Source of the DNA: Himantopus leucocephalus
Lineage: Eukaryota; Chordata; Aves; Charadriiformes; Recurvirostridae
Assembly (NCBI GenBank): GCA_003993805.1
Contig: RSEF01000026.1
Location: 2,723,008 to 2,787,007, forward strand
Direction of reading: 5' to 3'
Length of the DNA: 64,000 nt
Positions 13,701-25,900 of this stretch are shown one piece after another. Position 1 is the first letter of the stretch. Every line of letters starts with the position of its first letter. A program made the translations under genes and the position numbers. Below the pieces are notes generated by a model. The model was not told the DNA's origin, did no database searches, and saw nothing but the letters and a program-made list of their open reading frames with translations.

Positions 13701-14035
13701 ACGCACCCAGAGAAAGCTTTGCTCCCAGTCCCGAGGAGCTCATCTTCTTCGCTGCAGCAGCAGATGGCAGCAGCGGCCAAGGAACGGCGTGGGCTGCGCT
13801 GGGCAGACCCGGGTGTCCACCACCAACCGCTGCCTTACGGGTGGTTTGGTAGCGGTAGGTGGTTTTTTGCATCCTTCTGCAGTTGCAGAGGTCTGGGATT
13901 GCTGGTGAGGGAGATCCGAGGCCTCTGGAGTTGGATGATCATGAACTGAAGGATCCCCTTCACCTTTTAAATTGTTGGCTCCGAAGGAATAGAGGTGTGT
14001 GCTGCGTCGCACACTTGCAGTGGCTTAGGAAATAC
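10761..14035. other. Upstream non-coding DNA, no gene seen
   Basis: Mixed sequence with a single N at 11952. No recognised repeat or coding exon was found on either strand. Confidence 0.6.
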
Positions 14036-14040
14036 AGGGT

Positions 14041-14229
14041 CATAGAATGGTTTGGGTTGAAAGGGACCTTAGAGACCATCCAGTGCNNNNNNNNNNNNNN
14101 NNNNNNNNNNNNNNNNNNNNNNNNNNNNNNNNNNNNNNNNNNNNNNNNNNNNNNNNNNNNNNNNNNNNNNNNNNNNNNNNNNNNNNCTCCAACAGGTCCA
14201 CATCCTTCTTGTGCTGAGGGCTCCAAAGC
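14041..14229 (-). mobile_element. CR1 LINE 3' fragment containing assembly gap
   Basis: Bases 14041-14086 are the start of a reverse-oriented CR1 3' end (CATAGAATGGTTTGGGTTG followed by AAAGGGACCTT). After the Ns, 14187-14229 matches a CR1 segment (CTCCAACAGGTCCACATCC, then TTCTTGTGCTGAGGGCTCC) that lies several hundred bases further along the element. The gap therefore sits wholly inside one CR1 copy. CR1 is the dominant LINE of birds, and only 5'-truncated, dead copies like this are expected. Confidence 0.88.
14087..14186. other. Assembly gap of 100 N
   Basis: Exactly 100 Ns, the conventional size for a gap of unknown length. The flanking CR1 positions imply that several hundred bases of CR1 are missing. 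Confidence 0.97.
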
Positions 14230-16740
14230 TTGAGTGTATTTGAATGCCAGTTTGGGTTTTAAATCCCCTGCACCACTACTGAATAAAACTGCAGGTGCAT
14301 TAATGGGGCAAAACACCCCCGCCAGTGCTTGTGTACCTACAGATGGGAAGGGTTCGCGTCCTGTGCTCTCAGCTAGGGAAGCACAGACTGGCTGCAACAG
14401 CACGGTAATTTATGTCCTAGGGGCAAGCAAAGCTGCTGCTCCATTAAAACAAAGTGCCTGGGATGTGCATCCATCACTTCTGTGCTTTTCCTGAAAGGCT
14501 CAAGTGTCATAGCAGGGTGCCCATGAATCCATCTTTCCAAGTGTAAATGCTTTAAGGCTAATCAATACTTTTTCCAAAGAGATTGGTTGGAGGAGAGGAA
14601 CTCATCTAATTTCTCCTCATTGCCCATTCCCTGGTTAACCATGTTGATTTGATTGCAGTGGATCTCTAGGGACAAAGCAAAGGAAGGGACCCTCTATGAG
14701 CTCTTGAGTAAGGACAAATATCCAGAGTGGATCTGGCAAGGAATCAGAGCCAAGGAGGGAGCGCGCCACTGCCGTGCCAGGAGTCAGCCCCTCGCCGCCC
14801 ATGACTGGGCTCTGCCCTGCAGCGAGGTCTGGCTCAATAACCAATGCACATATGTCTCTCTCTGTTGGTAGGGGATGTCCTCCTAGTTCAACCACCTGCT
14901 TGCTGGGGAACACCAAGCACCTGGGCCTAGCTTCACCCTAATTTTAATTGTTAACTGTCACCAATGTATCTTGCAAGTGCAGGGTGCAATTTCCATTGCA
15001 CTTACATGCTTCATCGCAAGTTGCCAATGGTTTGCAAGAAAGTGTTTCTTTTGACCATTTTGATGCTGGCTGCACCAGATTTGGTTATCTCTGGACAGGG
15101 ATGCACGCTAGGAGACACAGCTCAGTTTCATTTCACCCATGTAAGCATGCTCGAACACTCTCCAAGCTTTCCAGCAGAGCTCCGCTCACCATTTCCTCCA
15201 GTACCTCTCACACAGGTACCTACAAAGAAGAGTAAACAAGTTTTTGTTAATTGCACAAACAGATCAGCTCTGTATGTTGCAAATCAGTATTTGTGTGATG
15301 CGAGTAGGCAGTGTCCTCCTCCAGATGGGATTCTCTGCAAAGGGACTTCCAAAAGCAAGAAGGGATATTTCAGTTCCTTCCCAGCAGGTTGGTTTGCAAC
15401 GAACACCACTAACAGGAGGGAAGGGATAGACACTTGCAGGAACAAGGAGAAGTGAATTTTGCAAGGCACTGAGCAGCTCTTATGAAGTACAGCGTGCCCT
15501 CGGATCCCTCCGGAGTTAACAGTAATCAGCGTCTTGGAGGAGCACTCAACACTGTTTAAGAGTGAGCTCTTGAAGAGTGACTTTACATACTCCTGCCCTA
15601 AATATAGCTGTACAACGGGATCCCTGCAGAAATGGCAAAGCCTGATGAAGTCTAATGTTTCCAAGGGTGCTGAGCAGCTCCAGGGTCAGGGAGGTAAGCC
15701 TGTGCCTCAGTGACATTAATAGTAAAAGGTCCCCACCTTTAGACACCTGGTTTCCTCGCGCTTTGTTACTGATCCCTCTGCTCCTGTGTATGGTTTGGTT
15801 TTTGCCTGTTTTCACCAGCGCCCTGGCAGTTTGGGGATGGGTGGCTGGAGCTGTGTTCAGCACTGGGCTCTGTAATGTCTCAGCTATTCTTAATTGATTT
15901 ATCTTCCTTCATTTACAGCAGCTGGGCCATTGCTGTCCTGCAGCACCTGCTCTCTGAATCTGGTGTTGTGCTACTGCATCTACTACTCAATAGTGGAATT
16001 GCAGTCTCCAGCTTCTTTTCCAAATCCCCTGAGGAAGGTTCTTTTCTCTGGTGGTCCTGTAGACCCTGCAGGGGACACATTTCACTTCTGACACATGAAT
16101 TCTTCACTGACTTTCATGGGATGGCGACACATATAAATGCAAGTGTATCTTTTGGGCTAAGCCAGGGACCTCAGTACTTTTTTGTGATAAACCCCTAAAT
16201 GGCTTGAATATACGGTGTGCATCGGCGTGTTCAATACAAGTTGTCTAGAAGGTATACTAAATCAATAAGGATCAGTGTGTTGCTTCTAGAGAAAGTGTCT
16301 ATATTAGTTTAAGTTTTGCAACCTCAGCAGAATATTTGTAATGTAATAAAACATACGGGGAGGGAAGCGGCGAGTCTCGCTGCGAGTGTTTCCTAGGTGG
16401 GGGAGGCTTTAATTAAACTGACATTTCTGATAACCAAATCACTGAAGAGGTGTCTGGGCTGCGATGGTAACAGAAGCCTCGGCTGGGTCACTCGGTGGGG
16501 GACAGTGCCCGATTGCAGAGAGCCACCAGCTGACATCTTGCCCAGAGCCAAGCTGTGATATTTCTGCTCCCCTTCGGCATCTCCCTGCCCGGCAAAGAGC
16601 CCCCCACGGACGATCCCGCCGCTCGGGGGGCACTGGAGCGTGCTGGAACCCACAGCTTCTCCGCAGCTCTTCACCGGAGTGATTCCCAGCGCTCAGAAAA
16701 GATTTGTCCTTTCCTACCCTAAAAAAATGTTGAGATGGGC
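14230..16740. other. Upstream non-coding DNA, no gene seen
   Basis: Mixed to AT-rich sequence between the CR1 copy and the CpG island. No exon, repeat family or RNA gene was recognised. Confidence 0.55.
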
Positions 16741-16939
16741 TTCAGAGTCAGGAGCCCGCCTGGTTCGTAACCCCGGTTTGGGCTTTTAGTGCCCGCGGGG
16801 AACTTTTGGGGGGCGGCAGAGCCGGTACCGGCCGGCAGCGCGCTAAGGGGCTGCAGCTGCTAATTAACGGCACTGCTAATGAACCCCTCCCCCTGCCTTG
16901 CATCCCCCCCCCCAACCCCGCCAGACTCTGCCTTTCCTC

Positions 16940-17071
16940 CCTGCCTCCTCCCGGGGCGCGCTCGCTCACCCGCCCGTCCGGGAGCGCGCAGTGCGGCGCG
17001 GCCGCGCCCGGGAGCGCGCAGTGCGGCGCACCGAGTCCCGGCTGCGGCGAGCCCCGGCGCTCCCGGATCAG
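16940..17071 (+). other. NFASC: Putative non-coding first exon of NFASC
   Basis: CpG-rich sequence ending in GGATCAG|gtaagcg, a strong donor at 17072. The coding-start exon at 56582 begins with its own 3' splice site and an in-frame stop ahead of the ATG, so at least one upstream 5'UTR exon is required. This is the best candidate in the window. The start given is arbitrary within the island. RNA evidence would be needed to show that it joins to 56582 directly and not through other UTR exons. Confidence 0.5.
16981..17029 (+). repeat. 19-bp direct repeat in the CpG island
   Basis: GGAGCGCGCAGTGCGGCGC occurs at 16981-16999 and again at 17011-17029, a 30-base offset. Both copies follow a CCG. 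They lie within the putative first exon, just ahead of the splice donor. This may be a duplicated transcription-factor site or a simple GC-rich duplication. Confidence 0.85.
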
Positions 17072-20000
17072 GTAAGCGGGGCCGGGGCGGGGGGGGGGGG
17101 AAGCACCCCCGCTCCCCCCCCGGGGGGGATGCTCGGGGGGTCGGTCCGGCCGGGACACGGCTTGGGGGAGGGTGGGGGAATTGGCCCCGCACCCTTATGG
17201 TGGGTTTGGGACCCCACTNCCCCCCCCCCCGCGCTATTTTTCCTTCCCCGGGCTGGAGCTGCATGCGGGGGGAGCTGGGTACCGGGCTCGGGCATGTGAC
17301 GGGATTTTTGCTCTTACGTCATGACATCGTGTCTATGCGTGCGGTAAAATCCTGATGTGTCAGTCGGGGGGGACGGGGTGCGCAGCCCGGGCAGAGACCT
17401 TTGTGTGACGGGATATGGTTCGGTCCCCGAAAGCTCCCGGGGAGGAAGGCTCACTCTGCGGGCACGCTGCACCCTGCGGCTTCCCTCTCCCGTTCGGGGC
17501 TGGATCCCTGTTCCCTCTCTGAGACATCCTGGGCTGGCAAAATACGCCGGCGAGGCCTCTTTGGAAACGCCGGGGTTGCGATGCTGCGTTGGATGGAGCC
17601 GGCCCTCGCCGGAGAGCAGTGGTTAGTGCCTGCCGTTATTTGGGATCTGCGTGCTCCGGCTGTGCCTGCAGAGCAGCTCCCTGCTATCGATCCGGCTTCT
17701 GGAGGTGGGGAAAGTGCTGAATCATTTGTACTCCCGGCTGTACGGGCGGCTCAGCTCTTCCCCATCTCCGGGAAATGCTCAGGAATGGGCTGCAGAGGCT
17801 GAAGGCAACTCTGCGGCGTGTGCGCGGCCGTGGCTGAGGTGGGAGTCCTGTGGGCCTGGAAGAGGTACTGTGTGGCTGGAGCACAGCGTCATATCTTCTT
17901 CCGTGGCCTTAGTTGCTCCTTGGAGGAGAGGGCACGGGGAAGATGCACGCTTGCGTCTTGGTGAGGCCTCTGGGCACGGTACTGCGGGGATTTGGGGGGG
18001 TTATGGGGGCATGGAGGGAGGCTTTCTGCAGAAAATCCTGTCCCTTCTGAAACTGGGAAAGGCACGTGGGGCTTGCTGCTTGGATAGGTTTTTCTTTTTC
18101 CTTTTGAATAGTGTCTTTGAGACTCTTTTTCAAGGTCGGGTCCTTGGAATAGCATGTGGGCTACGGAGTGCTTGTGAAAGTCAAACAGGGATGTTTCTGT
18201 CTGCTTTTTGAGAGAGAGGCAGTGTGAAGGGGCAGGGGGATGCGTATATTGCAGGAAAAAAGGGGAATACTGAAATGCAGACCAGATGCCTGACGCTTTT
18301 AAGATGGATACTGCGGTGCTGTCAGTGTTTCCGGGGTGCTCCTATCAGATGCTGAGGACAAAAGCAAGAATCCAGTGACTTTTACTGAGATGCTGACTCC
18401 TTTATTGTTGACCGTGTATCTGTAAAATGTCTACCCTTTGGCAGACAGCTAAATTGATCCGCAGCGTGACTGCTTTGTTTCCAGAAAACTTCTTTGCGTG
18501 GCCTACCTTGAAAGATAACTGCTTAAATTCAGCATCACATTCTTTCTATTTAACAGCTTCAGGCTGGGCCCTTGCTGACTTTCCTTTTTTTTGTGTAGCC
18601 GTAATGCAAGTACAACATAAATAATGCATGGAGGTCTTCTCAGCTGACGGAGGATGGGCTCAAGTTGTTAAATTTGAAAATGGACTTTGTTTACAGGGCT
18701 TGAGGCCCGGGGACTGGCTTTGTCTCGCTTGAGCTGAAGCTGTACGGTAGGGCTGGCTATCGTAACAACAAAGCTCCAACATCATCTTCGGTAAGTCTCG
18801 CTGGGGGTTACTGCAGGCCGCAGTGTTTCCTGACTTGTGTTGCCTTGGCTGTGGCGAGGGATCTGAGTTAAACTAAGTCAGTCAATCCAATCATCCCTTC
18901 TCCCAGCTAATGATTAAATGGAAAATATCCCAAGCTCTCAAATGGTATTAATTCATAATGAATTATTTGCCTAGCTGTGATCTAATTGTCTTCATCTTCG
19001 TGGGTCTTGTGTATAAAATCGATGCCGCTGCTGGCAAAGTGCCACCGCAAAGGCTTTCTGCAGTGCACAAGCATCAAAGATGGTCAGATATCTTTAATAA
19101 TAACAGCAAGAAATGAAGCCTCATTCTTCACGTCTGTGTTCCTGCCGGGCTGTCTGAGACCCTGCAACGCTACTCCCATGAGCGTGTAGGTCTTAGCACG
19201 GTTGCGCCCCTCCTGTGAAGGAGGGCGCCGGGTCTCGTGGGCGAGCTGGCGGGTGCAGCCCGTGCGGGGTGAGCGGGGAAGGTGTTGAGATCAGGTGTGA
19301 ACGGTAACGGGTCAATATTGTGTGTCAAGGACCCACTGGGAATAGAAATGAAACGCTGTAAATGCAGACTCGGGCAGCTGTTGGCGCTGCCTGCGATCAT
19401 GAGGAAAGGAAGAATGGACATGGACAGGAGGTAAAAGGACCTTTGTTGATGCTCGGTTCAGGCTGACAGGAAACAGTAAATAGATTGCTTTTCAAGGAGT
19501 TTAACTTTCCACTGAAACGATTTTTACTTCCGATGCTTTGTTTCAGGCCTGGTCTGGTGACCTGGTGTCCTTGGGAGAAGGCTCGCTGGGTGAATTATTC
19601 ATAGGTACCAAGTACCTTGCCAGATCTGAATCCTCTGTCCATTCCTGTCATCTGTTTAACCCCGCTTAGCAGAAATGGGGTAGTTACGGGGTGTCTCTAA
19701 CAACATACTGCCTGGAAAAATGTCAGTGTTTCTAGAAATGGAACCTACCTGGGCAGAGCAAAGGCTTGTGCAGGTAAATCAGAGCTTTGGAGTACGTCGG
19801 CTCCATCTTGCTCTTGGTGCGCTCTGCTAAGGAGGAGCCCTCAAGTAAAAGGTTTGCACTTGAGATTGTTTAAGAAATCTGGGGAAATTAAACAGCCAGA
19901 TTCCCGGGATACTTCTGCAGTTCTGACATTATCTGTGAGCCTTTGGCAGGAGTTGCTGAATTTCTTCCTTCTCTGTACGGAAGTAGCGTGTGTGTGTTGA

Positions 20001-22640
20001 CTTTTATGGGCTTTTAATTTAGTTGTCTGTGCAGCATCAGGGTCGCAAATCTCATCAGCACTTAACCATTTATGTAGATAAACCTGAATGGCAAGGCAGA
20101 GCTGCTTCATGTGTATTGTTACAGGACTTCAGGGAGTTGTGAAATCCCCTGGTTTCCGCATAGCTGCAAAAATCTGCTTGTTTAGGTGAAATAAGAATGC
20201 AGCTGAATTGTGAGGATTTAAATCCATTACGGTTGTTTACACTGAATGACTCTGAGTCACATATAGAACATCAGTTTTTGCTTGAATTTGAATAAAAGCA
20301 AAGCCTGGGAGGAGACTTTTAAAAATCCAAGAAAGAAACCTAAACTCTGGTACTTCCCCTTTGAATCTTTATTGTTCCTTGCATTTCATTTGCCCTTATC
20401 AAAATATTCCCTTGCATCTTAAAACCAAGCAGGCAGCTCAAACGAAGGATTGTATTCAGTTACAGCTTTTGAAAGGCTCTAGCAAATCTAGTCAGAGAGG
20501 TCTAGCTTGTCTCCCTGCCCTGTGGGTAACTCCTTTCAAAAATCATTTTCCTTATTTTAAATGTTGTTGGATGACTTCTGCTCTCTCTGTTGGGTTTGGG
20601 GTTTTTTTTGTTTGTTTGGTTTTTTTCCTCCTGCTGAAGCAGGTCATACCTTCATTCTTTTACCTTTGCTGTCCAGGATAATTGTTGCATAATTTTAGAG
20701 ATCCAGCTCAGAATGAACTTGCTTGAAGTTGTTGTTATGCTAAATAATCCCCCTCCTCTTTTTTTTTTTTTTTTAAATCCAGATCTGAAAGAAACCATGC
20801 TGTGTTATTATGGATTAAAATAGAGGAGGATTTAGTCCTCAGCCCTGCTTATAGGGATCACCATTCCTAGTTAATGAGATAGGAGGAGAAGGATTAACAA
20901 CTGAACAAATAGAGATGGTTTTGCATGGCTAAACCAGGTAGAAGTTCCCAAGGATGCTATGCAGGGACAAGTCTCTGCCTTGCCTCTTTAGCTCCCCTCA
21001 GTTCAGAGTCCTTTGGATCTCATCCCAACCTCTTGCTGCCGGTGATAACCAGGTCCTGTTACCCTCACTGTAGGAATGCAGCTTAGAGAAAACAGCCCAA
21101 GGGTACAGGAAAGCAAAGCGTGGTGTGCTGGCTGCAGGCAGAGCTGGACAAAAGACAGGGTACAGGCCTTGGGAACGGAGGCTTCACTTCAAAAAGCAGC
21201 ATCTGGAAATCCTTTACTAGCATCACTCCGTCTCTGCTGCTTAAGTCAAAGCTGAGGGCTGCTGACTTCTGAGGCTATCAGAGAAGCATCAGCACTGGAA
21301 AGAGGGTGCTTTGTGGAGTCAAGCTTCAATCTAGTATGGTACTTCCAGTCCCAGTGACTCCAGTGGAATCTGAGAGGGTCTGACAAGTCCATACATGATG
21401 GCCTGTGCAGCCCAGGGTGGACCCACCTCCTGCCAGACCCTGCTCCAATGGGCACTGCTGTTCTTTGTCACAGGCAACAAATAATCTCATGTTCAAAGCA
21501 TGACATAGGTTTAGCTGATAAATAGTAGCATGGGCTGTCCTAGATGCTGTTTCCCACCTTTAGAAGCAAACGCCGATCCTTACAGATGGCTAGTTAAAGG
21601 GAGCAGAACCAAGACACTTGGTGCAAGGTGAACCTAGAGGTTCATTTGGATTCCTGGCAGGTTTTCTACTGCTTTATGCCTCCTTGACAGTAGATTTTGA
21701 CGTCTTCCAGCATGGGGACTGATGGGTTCCTACAGACCTTCTAAGTCACAGCATGCATGATACTGTCTCACTGTCAGCCTGCATACTATATTCCTCCTGA
21801 AATGCCCTGGCATGGATGGGCAGGCCTGGCAATTGCAATGTGAGCCATGAGGTGGATAGGACTCTCATTGAATCTGCAGAAAATGTAGTTAAATCCCCAT
21901 TCTGCTATGAAATGCTTACTCTTCCTAGTTATCACAGTAACCTCAAGAAGTTCCAAGTTAAAAGAAAATGTAGGGCCTTTAAAACTGAGGAGACCACCTA
22001 AGGCACTGACCTGTTGCTCATGTTTTTCATTTCTGTTAAATAGTGTCTCTTTGAGGAGGAAAAGTGGCTTCTGCGTTCTAGGGGTTATTCAAAGAGCAGT
22101 GCTCTTGAACCAAGCATTCAGGCTCTCCATTTAATTTGCTTGGTGTCCTGCATACGGTTAGTGCACAAGCAGGATGTACGTTCCCCACTTTTTAAAGATT
22201 TTTCATTGCATGTAAGGTGTGTATTTACTGAAGACGCAAACAAAACCATAGATGACGGTGTGCGCCTGAGAGAGGATCCCATCCCCAGATTTCAGCAAGG
22301 AAAAGTGTTTAAAGGATGATTTACTTGGAGTTAGCAAGGAAGAGTGAAAATCGCCACGGCTCAGGGAATTATAAGGAAATGAGTGTCCGTGGGGGGGAGA
22401 AGGACCCGACCTGAGCGTGTCCCTGTCGCGTCCCGCGGGGCGCCCGGCCGCTCTCCAGGGTGCTGAACCGCCGCCCGCCCCGGGGCGGAGGGGGCTCTCC
22501 GGGCCCTCCGCCTTAGTCCCCGCGCTGTTGATCTCCCTGTTGCTCCTCCTGTCCTTGGTAAGGAGACGGTATAACAGGCATAGGTTGAAACAAGAGGATG
22601 CAGGGAGGGGGAAAATACCCCCCCCCGGCATGGGTGTCAA
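17072..22640 (+). other. First intron of NFASC, segment 1
   Basis: This begins with a donor followed at once by a G-rich run (about 17078-17101). A single N at 17219 sits at the edge of a poly-C run. The rest is mixed to AT-rich sequence with a poly-T run at about 20759-20774. A short CpG-rich patch occurs at about 22410-22510. No further exon was recognised. Confidence 0.5.
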
Positions 22641-22644
22641 GCAG

Positions 22645-22824
22645 TAGCGTAGGTTATCCAGAGAGGCTGCGTGGTCTCCACCCTTGTTGCATGGGTGTTT
22701 TAAAGACCCGCCTGGATAAAGCCCTGAACAACCTGGTCTGACCTTATAGCTGATCCTGCTTTCAGCTGGTGGTTGGACTAAGTGACCCGCTGTGGTGTCT
22801 TCCAAACAGAATTGTTTTGTGATG
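22645..22824 (+). mobile_element. CR1 LINE 3' fragment
   Basis: A forward-oriented CR1 tail: GTTATCCAGAGAGGCTG, then the segment equivalent to the usual CCTGGATAAAGCCCTGAACA block, GGTTGGACTAAGTGACC, and the terminal AATTGTTTTGTGAT. Divergence from the consensus I recall is moderate, so this is an old copy. There is no open reading frame. Confidence 0.85.
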
Positions 22825-22941
22825 CTGTTACCTTAAGGGTTTTCACCAGCAGGAAACAAAACAAGCTGCTCCCTCTCTGCATCCCTTTGAGAACCTTTTC
22901 TCACGTACAAAGATTGACTGCCCATGCTCATATCACTGTGA

Positions 22942-22986
22942 AGCAGCTTTTATTGGATATTCACAGCAGCTTTTATTGGATATTCA
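22942..22986 (+). repeat. Two-copy tandem repeat, 23-bp period
   Basis: A 22-base block starting AGCAGCTTTTATTGG and ending ATATTCA is present at 22942-22963 and identically at 22965-22986, with one base between the copies. It was probably a recent slippage duplication, since there are no differences. Confidence 0.9.
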
Positions 22987-25900
22987 ATAGCCTGGGGGCT
23001 AGGAGGGAGAGAAAGAAATTACAGCACTCCCTTCTCACCCAACAAAGTGAAAAGGTGAAGACCAGCCCTGACTCTTGACTCGCTCCTGGAAGCTTTACAC
23101 ATAGTCTGCTCAGTTAATGAAGAGCTGCTTGTGCTCTGGTGTGTGAGTAGTGGTAAATGTCACTCTTCCTCAAGCTATTTAGATGATTAGTACTTGGAGC
23201 CAGCCTGCATCTTGTTCCAGAGGCTCTTAACAGTTCCACAGTAGGGTATGGTACCACCAGCTGCCTCGCGTTTAATTACACAGCCCTGTTTGTGATAGCT
23301 GGGAGAGTTACTAATATGCCTAACAGCACAGCATGGCTCTGCAGTTGATAAAGACCCATCTGTATGCTGAGCTGTACCCTTATTGAGTTAAGGGCCAGAA
23401 AAAGCTCTCTTTCTTGCTGTCACTTAAATGGTGTCAGGATTCGTGAAATCTTGCTTTCAGATTCCTACCAGACCCGGCAACAAAGACTGCTTGTTGCAAG
23501 CTCATTGGCTTCTGTTTGAATCCCTGTGACGTGTTCACAGATGTGTGCAGGCAAGTGGGAGGGAGGGGGAAAGGAGAGAACTGAGGCTTTGTAGCCATGC
23601 ACATGTGACAGCATGCATGGGACCCCTGAAGCTCCTCTTGGGCCAGCCCTCCTTTCATGACACATCTGGCATGCCCCAGACCATGTTTTGGCACTGTCAT
23701 TTTGAGCAGTCTGTCTGTAGTTGAATTGCAAGTCTTGCAGCTTGTCTGGGGACTGAAATCTTGGCTTATTTTTACTTCTCCCATTGCAAATTCCAAAGAG
23801 CGTGGCTAGGTAAGATTTGATGCCCTCTGCAGTGAAGCATGTATGTGAGCGCATACTGAGAACAACCTCCTGAAAACCGAATCAAATCAACTTACTTAAT
23901 AAATTGATAATCCTATTTCCTTCTTCCACTATATCTAGTAAATTTGGATTCTAATATAAAATGTCTTAAGACTGAGCTTTCTGTCAAAACTAAGTGCTCC
24001 TTCCCTTATGCCCAGAAAAGCTGAAGTTAGGCTTAATTTGTACCTGTGTTAGTTTATACAAAATACATGGCCTGTGCTTATTAGAAGACAAATATGTGTA
24101 CAGTAAAAGTGTCCTTCAAAACATTATGTTGCATATCACAGCCTGACATCTTTTATTGACAGCTCTGGTATCCAGATGCCAAAGCCCACAGGGTTTTATT
24201 TTCCAGCAATATCAGCAGCTGGGTCCACGGCTATGTATTTTTGGTTGACCTCGTCTGAATTCTCCTGGCCATAGTGACAGCTGTGAGGCTAATCTGGCTT
24301 GAGCCCAGTATAGCAGGCTTCTCTCTAACGCTGTATTTCATGGACTCTGGTTTCGTCTGCCTTGCTACTCTAACCTTCTTCTCCAAATAGACCAAACTTT
24401 CCAGAGAGCCTTGGTTTTGGAATGGAGGTGGGACTGGTTCCTGTGAGTGCCAGGAGTTGAGCTGGGGAGCTCTAAATGTTCCTGGCAGGCTTTTTACCCA
24501 GGAGATCACTGTGTTTGCTCAGCTGTAATGCTTCTTCCTTCCCCCTAACTTGCCTTGCAAGTCAAACAAATTTGAATTATGTTTATGTCCATAAAATTAC
24601 CCTGGTCTATGACGCACGGTAATATGTTTAAAAGACGACTTTATCACAATTAAGAGAGGAGTTAGAGACTTATATAAGAATAAATACATCTCTGATTGCA
24701 GAGCTTGGATCAAGAGGCTGCAGGAACAGGTTAGTTAAATTCAGTGGGGTGACTGGGATTGTCAGTTCTGGGGAGGGATGGCACTTCCCCGGAACTGCGT
24801 AAATGGGAAATTAATGCAGTGAGTCTCAGCTCTCTCCTTGGCATCCAGTTGTTCCCAAGCATCTCCTATCTTGGGAATTCACTTGCTGCTGTAGATGCTT
24901 CCCAAAGAGCAGGTTGATAATGGCAGTTATATAATACACAATAGCATGGTCTTTTTTTGGGAATCAAATTCACCATAACCCTGTGAGGTAGGGGTGGGGT
25001 GGGGGGAAGGACAGTTCTTGGTTGAAGGGACTAGTCAAAGCAGGAGAGCCTGAGAATGAATTTTAAATAAGTGTATTGCCTCTTAGACTGAGCAAACATA
25101 TAATTAACAATAAGATAACAGGTTGGCTCTACAAGGCAGCTAATTGCATTTTCAAATGTCAGCTTGTCAGCTTGTATTTAGTCTTCATTCAATCTGGGCT
25201 TTGCCGGAGCAGTGTTTGGGTTTAAATGGCATTTCCCTCCTTGGCACCATGGAAGGATCTTCTCCTTCCTTGTCCTTGGAAATCTCTGCTAGCCCAGCTC
25301 CTGATTTGCTTCACCTTAGACATGGCCTCCCCTCCACGCGGTGGCCCTTGGCTGTGCTCAGGTTGCTGGTTTGGGATGATGAAGTATTTTGAGCTGCTTT
25401 GTCAGAGCATTGACGTGTACCAGGATTGACCCAGGTAGGCAGGAGCCCTTCGGAGAAAACCTCCTCCAGCAGAATGAGTGGATAAGAAGGAATGGAGAAA
25501 CTCTGAAGTTCCCCAGAAGTTTTCGGTCTGTGGGTGCAGGGTATCATTCCACGTGTTGAGGGTACATCGGCAAAACTCAGCCTCTGTGGAGAAGGCTGAT
25601 GTGTGACTGCAGGCAGGAGCTGGGAAAGGACCACAGGGACATCCCAGCTCCACAGTCCCTCCAAGGAGGGCGAGGAGCCACCTCCCCAGCCCCTCGACAG
25701 CCTCCCTGTGCCCGGGAGTTTGCTTTGCTGGGTTTCTGGCTCCCATCAGCGGAAGCGCTGTGGGAAGCAGCGCAGCAGGTTGCTGTCGTGGGAGGGTGTT
25801 TAACCCCCACTGCTCGGCACGGCCGTGTCATGGCAGAGATTAGCATCACCCTCCTGTGCGAAGCAGACAGCGCGCACACGGTGTCAGCTCCAGCCGCGCG

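Larger units (their letters stand above)
16745..17300 (+). promoter_or_regulatory. CpG-island promoter, putative NFASC start
   Basis: CpG dinucleotides become very dense from about 16790 to 17290, unlike the flanks. There is no obvious TATA box, and homeodomain-type cores (CTAATTAAC, GCTAATGAA) lie at about 16859-16880. The island ends with a consensus 5' splice site (CAG|gtaagc) at 17071/17072, which points to transcription on the + strand, towards the NFASC coding exons. NRF1/E2F-like GCGC elements are present. The initiation site itself cannot be read. It could instead be one of several alternative NFASC promoters. Confidence 0.6.

Noticed and set aside
13859..14403. Open frames spanning the 100-N gap
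   Set aside because: They are created by translating Ns, and the flanks are CR1.
1..16740. Coding exons of the neighbouring gene LRRN2, which lies upstream of NFASC in human
   Set aside because: No leucine-rich-repeat reading frame was seen on either strand. If synteny holds, that gene is further upstream.
22203..22805. 200-codon open frame on the - strand
   Set aside because: A large part is antisense to the CR1 fragment at 22645-22824 and the rest is a CpG-rich patch. No CR1 protein is encoded in that orientation.
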